Positions 59,754 through 64,000 of a stretch of 64,000 nucleotides of DNA are shown here, in pieces. Under the pieces are notes generated by a model. The model was not told the origin of the DNA and did no database searches. It saw nothing but the letters and a program-made list of their open reading frames with translations. This DNA is from Phytophthora colocasiae. Lineage: Eukaryota; Oomycota; Peronosporomycetes; Peronosporales; Peronosporaceae. Position numbers and translations under genes: made by a program. The DNA is taken from the NCBI GenBank assembly GCA_018806915.1, contig JAGKQI010000103.1, positions 372,001 through 436,000 of the forward strand, written 5' to 3'. Positions within the stretch are counted from its first letter, which is position 1, and each line of letters begins with the position of its first letter.

Positions 59754-60231
59754 AGGTAATATCAAACCAGTCTGACAGCTTGCTAGAGCATATACCGGTA
59801 TCCGTTTGAGCATTCAACTACATGGACGTTTCACTCAACTATCACTTCCCTGTACACGTGCTTGATGATCTACGAGAGTGTGGTACTGTCGGAGTTTGGT
59901 GCGCAGATTATCGCAAACGAAGCTTGCCTGGTTGTTCGTGGCGCAGGGCCTCATCAGGTCGCGTAGATTGTCGTTGAGCTCTAGGGATCCTCATAAGAGG
60001 ACAGCTCGATCGATGTTTTCTCTGCAGCAGTGCGTAAAAGAGCACTCATCTCTGGCAAAGGCTTAAAAAGTATCTATCTCGCCGGAATGGAATGTTTTTT
60101 TTATAAAGCTACATTATCTTCAAGCTACCAATACTTGTTCTCTTTTCCATTTGTTCCTCTCACTTTCAATTCTGCTTCACGGACCTGATCAGCGCAGTGA
60201 TCCAACAGACTAGAAGAAATCCCTAGCCTTC
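59754..60231. other. spacer before histone H4 variant, with initiator motif
   Basis: No gene seen. TCACTTT at 60160-60166 matches the oomycete initiator YCAYTYY and is followed by CAATTC, like the flanking element. It is 66 bp before the histone start codon, a normal oomycete leader length. Confidence 0.4.
60160..60173 (+). promoter_or_regulatory. initiator-like element of the histone H4 variant
   Basis: TCACTTTCAATTCT fits YCAYTYY plus a CAWTT-type flanking element, the core promoter arrangement described in oomycetes. It lies in a pyrimidine-rich stretch 60-70 bp before the ATG. Confidence 0.45.
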
Positions 60232-60519
60232 ATGCCTGGCCGCGGAAAGGGCCCCAGACGCCATCGGCGCGTGCTACGCGATACTATCCATGGCATATCA
60301 AGAAATGATATCCGCAGACTTGCGCGCCGTGCCGGAGTCGTTCGAATGTCGGAATTGGTGATTGGAGAGACCCGTGCAGTGCTCAAGGTTTTCGTTGGCA
60401 ACCTCGTGCGCGACGCTGTCGTCTACACACAACACGCCAGGCGTAAAACAGTCACCACCATGGATGTTGTCTACGCACTGAAGCGCCAAGGCCGCACCCT
60501 GTACGGATTTGGATCGTGA
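60232..60519 (+). CDS. divergent histone H4 variant, intronless
   Basis: The 95-aa protein has the H4 histone fold. The last third is nearly canonical ([26 protein letters not shown]). The tail is short: [13 protein letters not shown] against the canonical 20-residue tail. It keeps R3 and K5, lacks K8 and K12 by an eight-residue deletion, and has Arg at the K16 and K20 positions. Other changes: K31 to R, K44 to V, Y51/E52 to I/G, E63 to G and E74 to Q. K59, K79 and K91 are kept. It should still pair with H3 but would lose most tail acetylation and K20 methylation. No typical histone 3' stem-loop is seen downstream. It could be an expressed variant or a diverging duplicate; the intact frame argues for selection. 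Confidence 0.9.
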   Translation: MPGRGKGPRRHRRVLRDTIHGISRNDIRRLARRAGVVRMSELVIGETRAVLKVFVGNLVRDAVVYTQHARRKTVTTMDVVYALKRQGRTLYGFGS

Positions 60520-61022
60520 GCTTCTACCATTTTGCCGGCGGGGTAGCATATCGGAAGCAGCCATACCAGCAGAAAAAGCGAGGTCAAGGACGATAGCTCT
60601 TATACCCCGCCCATCTTGGCACCGATTAACAGGTTAAAACTAAATAATAAATATAATCTGCCATGTTGGAACAGAACACTTCAGCACTTCTAGCTTCAGA
60701 TGAGCTCGTGTGCACAAGCACATGACCCTGCAAGCATGACAACAATAACAGTGCAATACTGTGTCTCGACGAGCGCTACACTTACTTCTGCTAAAAAAAC
60801 ATCTAGTCAGGTGAATACAAGATGTACATACTAGATTACATCCAAGATCGCACAATCCCTTCCTTACGAACTGTGACATTCCCCCGGGACTCACAGGCCC
60901 GGGCTAGCAGTAATATTTGAATCATGCAACCAATCCAACCAGTAGCAACTGTCGTGCGACGCAAATTGATTGGCTAAAAAATTATAGTTGTTGTAGCCAT
61001 GTGCAAAGACCCAGATGTGTAT
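60520..61022. other. spacer after histone H4 variant, no gene seen
   Basis: AT-rich sequence without coding features on either strand. CCAAT-like motifs (60931-60950) occur. The TIR element begins at about 61023. Confidence 0.4.
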
Positions 61023-61030
61023 AGTAGAGA

Positions 61031-61483
61031 CTTTCAGAAGCCCCGGAAAATGAAAATCACGTAGTGAAAAACACGTGGCAGGATACCGCTTTTTGACTAA
61101 GGGTTTTCGGTACGAAAGGCCGCTTCAGGTTTACCGGGAAAAATAAACCCGTGACAAAATCACGTAGTCTTCCCCAATAGAGGCAGCCTTAGACATCAAT
61201 GACACTCTTCCACTACCAGCTCTTCACTCTCATGAGCCTCATACAGCTCATAAGCGCATAACCCGCTCATTCGGGTAGATATTCCATCCGGGCCTTTCAT
61301 TAGGACGGGCATCCGAGGCCTGTAGCTTCCGCACTGAAATCCGGTATCGTTACCCCGTAGCAAGGGTGCTCGGCACGGGATTTCGGAATCGAAAAACACG
61401 TTGGAGGGGTCGCGCTAAAAATAGATGGCTGCGCTACGTGATTATGACTAACGGGTTTTTGCAATTTCCGGGGCTTCTGAAAG
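61031..61483. mobile_element. TIR-flanked MITE-like element
   Basis: ctttcagaagccccggaaa (61031-61049) is repeated as its exact reverse complement at 61465-61483, and the match extends outward to about 61023/61491 with two mismatches. Inner copies of atcacgtag (61057-61065 against ctacgtgat, 61434-61442) are also inverted. The 453-bp body has no coding domain. The superfamily is undetermined, as no clear target duplication was found. Confidence 0.65.
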
Positions 61484-61647
61484 CCTCTAGTAGCCCACAA
61501 AAGTCTGTACCATGGAAGTACATTCAGGGACGACAGCAGTACGATGAGGGACACGCGAGTACAATCGAAGACGATTGTAACAGGTCCGTACAGATAAATT
61601 CCTTCACTTCAGATCTCGCCACAGACCGCAGCACTCGGTGACCTACC

Positions 61648-62370
61648 ATGGAGCTTCCGGAAACCAGTCGCCTGTACCAAGCGGCCATCACCGCGCCCAA
61701 GCTTGCAGATCAGAGGCTCGAGATTCGCACGCGGACGGACTACAACGGCAGCCTTCGTCGATTCGCCGCGTTCTGTATCTCTGAAGGATATCCCGACCCA
61801 CTCAAGCAACGGTTCGTGCAGCTCCCAGGAGTCCTCGCGGCGTATATTCACCAACTAGCGACGAGTCAGTGACCGGCTGAAAAGCTTCGTGCTGCGATCA
61901 GCTGGCACTACACAAAGCCACAGATGCTTGCTGGTGGCCATCCACACGATCGCTGGGTTGTCGACACGGCTGCGGACGGAACTCTTACCCCGCGAGACAA
62001 TCCCGCCAAGTCTGCCACCATCTTACAGATTCGGGCCGGGTTAAGTAAGGTGAAGAAACGCGAAAGGACCCCCAAGCGCGCCACCCCGATGTCGCTGACC
62101 ATGCTCTCAAAGATTATCGCCTTCCTGGAGTCAGACCCGATGTTCAACAAGACTATGAGACTGTGGGTTTCGGCGGTATGCTCTCTCGCCTTCTGCGGAA
62201 TGTGCCGCATCAACGAAGTACTACTGATTAAGAAGGGATACATACAACTTGGCCTTCGACGCAAGTCTCGCAAGACCGGTGCCGCGATTCGATTTGGATG
62301 CTTTACAATCCGTGACCGCAAGACCGACCATGGCCCCCTTGCCAGTCGAACGTACTCGCTGCATCGCGGC
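61648..62370 (+). pseudogene. Crypton-like tyrosine recombinase relic
   Basis: One frame, interrupted by TGA at 61870-61872, encodes LYQAAITAPKLADQRLEIRT, YNGSLRRFAAFCISEGYPDP, then after the stop LRAAISWHYTKPQ, TPMSLTMLSKIIAFLESDPM and SLAFCGMCRINEVLLI. This is the N-terminal core-binding domain and first catalytic Arg region (CRINEV) of a tyrosine recombinase as in Crypton elements. The remaining catalytic residues (H-x-x-R, Y) are cut off where copia integrase sequence begins near 62370. Confidence 0.6.
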
Positions 62371-62710
62371 AAAGATGACAAGAATGTCGTACAAGAAGAT
62401 GAAGACTCTTCGCGCGATTAAGCCGTACCAGAAGTTAACGTCAGACATGTGCTACATGGGAATAGTGACGTATGATGGATACTCACATTTTCAGCTCGTC
62501 CAGGATGAAGCAAGTCGGTACTTGTGGGGATTTCTGATGAGACACAAAGAAGACGCTTCGGACGTCGTGTTAGCTCAGGTCAAATGGCTGTTAGCTCAAG
62601 GACATAAGATTGAGGTTTTCAACTCTGACCAAGGCCGTGAACTGGAAGCATCACCACATTTAGCTTTTCACAAAGCCACTTGGCTCAACGCAATTTGGCA
62701 AGCTGCGTAA
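62370..62710 (+). pseudogene. copia integrase core fragment
   Basis: The frame reads YQKLTSDMCYMGIVTYDGYS, then LVQDEASRYLWGFL and VFNSDQGREL, the first D and second D regions of a copia integrase. It ends at the hairpin 62644-62734, without the catalytic E region. It overlaps the Crypton relic in a different frame at its start, marking a transposon-into-transposon junction. Confidence 0.65.
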
Positions 62711-62734
62711 AAAGCTAAATGTGGTGATGCTTCC
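62644..62734. repeat. 25-bp inverted repeat with 41-nt loop
   Basis: 62644-62668 (ggaagcatcaccacatttag...) is the exact reverse complement of 62710-62734. It lies between the copia integrase fragment and the LTR of the next copia element, and probably records a rearrangement at that junction. Confidence 0.9.
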
Positions 62735-62736
62735 TG

Positions 62737-63047
62737 TGTTGGATCGCAACAAGGCCTAGTATGACGATTGCAATGCGGACATCGAAGTGGAGTGTCAGAG
62801 ATTGCAGTGGTGTCGATCTCCGCTGTTTTACAGTGTCAAGTGTGACCTGAAATGATGTTACCATTAGGTGGATTGACTCACGTCTATACCGAGACTAGTA
62901 CTAGCATAGTCTAAGCTAGAGGGTTTTTTTTTTCGCAAGGTTTCCTCCTCAATCCCAATCTTTCCGTGGACATCCTGTTGTTATCGTGTCTTGCTCTGCT
63001 CTACCAAGTGTGCTACAGCACTCCATTCTACTGCGTGTGTGCCCTCA
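62737..63047 (+). repeat. probable 5' LTR of a copia element (copia-D)
   Basis: Starts TGTTGGATC and ends in CA directly before a primer-binding site identical to that of copia-B, followed 60 bp later by a copia gag start. The second LTR is not in the window, so the boundaries are inferred. Confidence 0.5.
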
Positions 63048-63062
63048 GGTTATGAGCCCAAG
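63045..63062 (+). promoter_or_regulatory. copia-D primer-binding site (Met-tRNA anticodon arm type)
   Basis: tcaggttatgagcccaag is identical over 18 bases to the minus-strand site of copia-B at 51954-51971, and also follows an LTR end. It is complementary to a CAU-anticodon arm. Confidence 0.6.
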
Positions 63063-63109
63063 ACTGTGGGGCTTTGTAGCGAACACTTATGAACCTCTGA
63101 AGAAGAACG

Positions 63110-63646
63110 ATGGATGGTCTGAACTCTCCGCTGTCTACGACTGCTGCAACATCGATTACGTCTGGAGTATCGTCGGTTGGACAAGCTTTGTCGATTAAGT
63201 CATCTGCAACCACGATTCCGTTGTCGGTGGCTCCTACTTTGGTTTCTACTGGAACTTCTGTGATGAATACAGCTACTAGTGTTGTTTCTGCGGGTTATGC
63301 AGCTAGTGCTGGTGGTTTAACTGGATTACCAAGTAGTGGAGTGGCACCTGTCTTGTCAGTGTGTAGTGGAAGTGGTATTGCATCTGGAAACGCTGGTGGT
63401 GTATCAAACTCTGGGTTTTCTGTGGGTCCCAGTGTGCCCAACTTTAGTGGAGCGTGCTATATTCCTGGTGGCTTCAATTTTGGTGCAAATCCAAGTGGAC
63501 AAGCAGGATTTGGCATTCCTCGAGCTGGATTGACGACGACACCAATAAAAATGGATAATGTGTCTAAAATGAAAGGGAGTTTTGATCTTTATGCTGTGCA
63601 ATTGCGAGCATTCCTGAAACAGTACAGTCGGGTGACGTCGACGTAG
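63110..63646 (+). pseudogene. copia-D Gag N-terminal part, truncated
   Basis: The 178-aa frame has a long Ser/Thr/Gly/Val-rich N-terminus and then KMDNVSKMKGSFDLYAVQLR, the usual start of the copia Gag domain. It is cut at about 63640, where minus-strand RNase H sequence of another copia copy begins. Confidence 0.65.
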
Positions 63647-63648
63647 AT

Positions 63649-64000
63649 TCAGCTCTTCGCACAGATTGTGTGTCCAAACATCATCGCAGAACACTCTGCA
63701 GCGGCGATGAAATCTGTACTACACGTATCATCGTGAGAAATTGTCTGCTTGTGGCTCTTAAAACCGTAGATGCATCCATTCATCTGAAGCACAAAGTCAG
63801 TGTTCGATCTTCGATCGCCCTTTTCACTACCGAGATCAGCATCCGCATAGGCAATAAAATGTAGATCAGAGCTTGTAGATTTCTTCCACAACAATCCGTA
63901 ATCTCGAGTGCCTTGTAGGTATCTCAGCACACGTTTTGCAGCCGTGAAATGCTCTTTGGTGAACTTGCTCATGTATTTCCGAGCGTTCGTACTGCACTAG
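63649..64000 (-). pseudogene. copia RNase H fragment entering from the window end
   Basis: On the minus strand, from the window edge, it reads RKYMSKFTKEHFTAAKRVLR, YLQGTRDYGLLWKK, YADADLGSEKGDRRS and AAAECSAMMFG, a copia RNase H. It is in the opposite orientation to the copia-D Gag fragment and joins it directly at about 63647. Its upstream part lies outside the window. Confidence 0.7.

Overview
The window looks like nuclear DNA of an oomycete, most likely Phytophthora or a close relative. The evidence is a GPCR fused to an inositol-polyphosphate 5-phosphatase (an architecture known from oomycetes), a stand-alone mitochondrial-type glutamate synthase large chain, compact genes with short introns (about 54-112 nt, mostly GT-AG), initiator-like promoter motifs of the YCAYTYY type, and dense Ty3/gypsy and Ty1/copia debris. 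The species cannot be named from this sequence alone.

Layout. 1-9600: a nearly intact Ty3/gypsy element on the minus strand (gag 5937-8390, pol 331-6036, -1 frame relation). 9600-15106: a decayed copia element on the plus strand, ending in a probable LTR. 15132-15944: a short Tc1/mariner-type deletion derivative with perfect TIRs and TA target duplication. 16976-43096 is a gene island: glutamate synthase; an SDR-FYVE-ARM-BTB multidomain protein; an ATG11/FIP200-like autophagy scaffold with one U12-type AT-AC intron; a small single-pass membrane protein; the GPCR-phosphatase fusion (minus); two tail-to-tail MscS-like channels; and a secreted protein with four jacalin-like lectin repeats.

From 43300 onward the sequence is again mostly transposon wreckage: a pogo-type helix-turn-helix relic, a gypsy pol relic, copia-B (45352-52111, minus, both LTRs present, carrying a nested 1.77 kb insertion), copia-C (52296-54842, with an internal inversion), fragments of a papain/Josephin-like gene and of a SANT-like gene, then an unusual intronless histone H4 variant (60232-60519), a TIR element, a Crypton-like tyrosine recombinase relic, and pieces of further copia elements to the window end.

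Working links between genes are inference. The FYVE protein (predicted PI3P binder), the ATG11-like scaffold and the GPCR-5-phosphatase all touch phosphoinositide or autophagy signalling and are adjacent, but adjacency in a eukaryotic gene island is weak evidence. All exon coordinates were derived by hand from splice signals, reading-frame continuity and family conservation.
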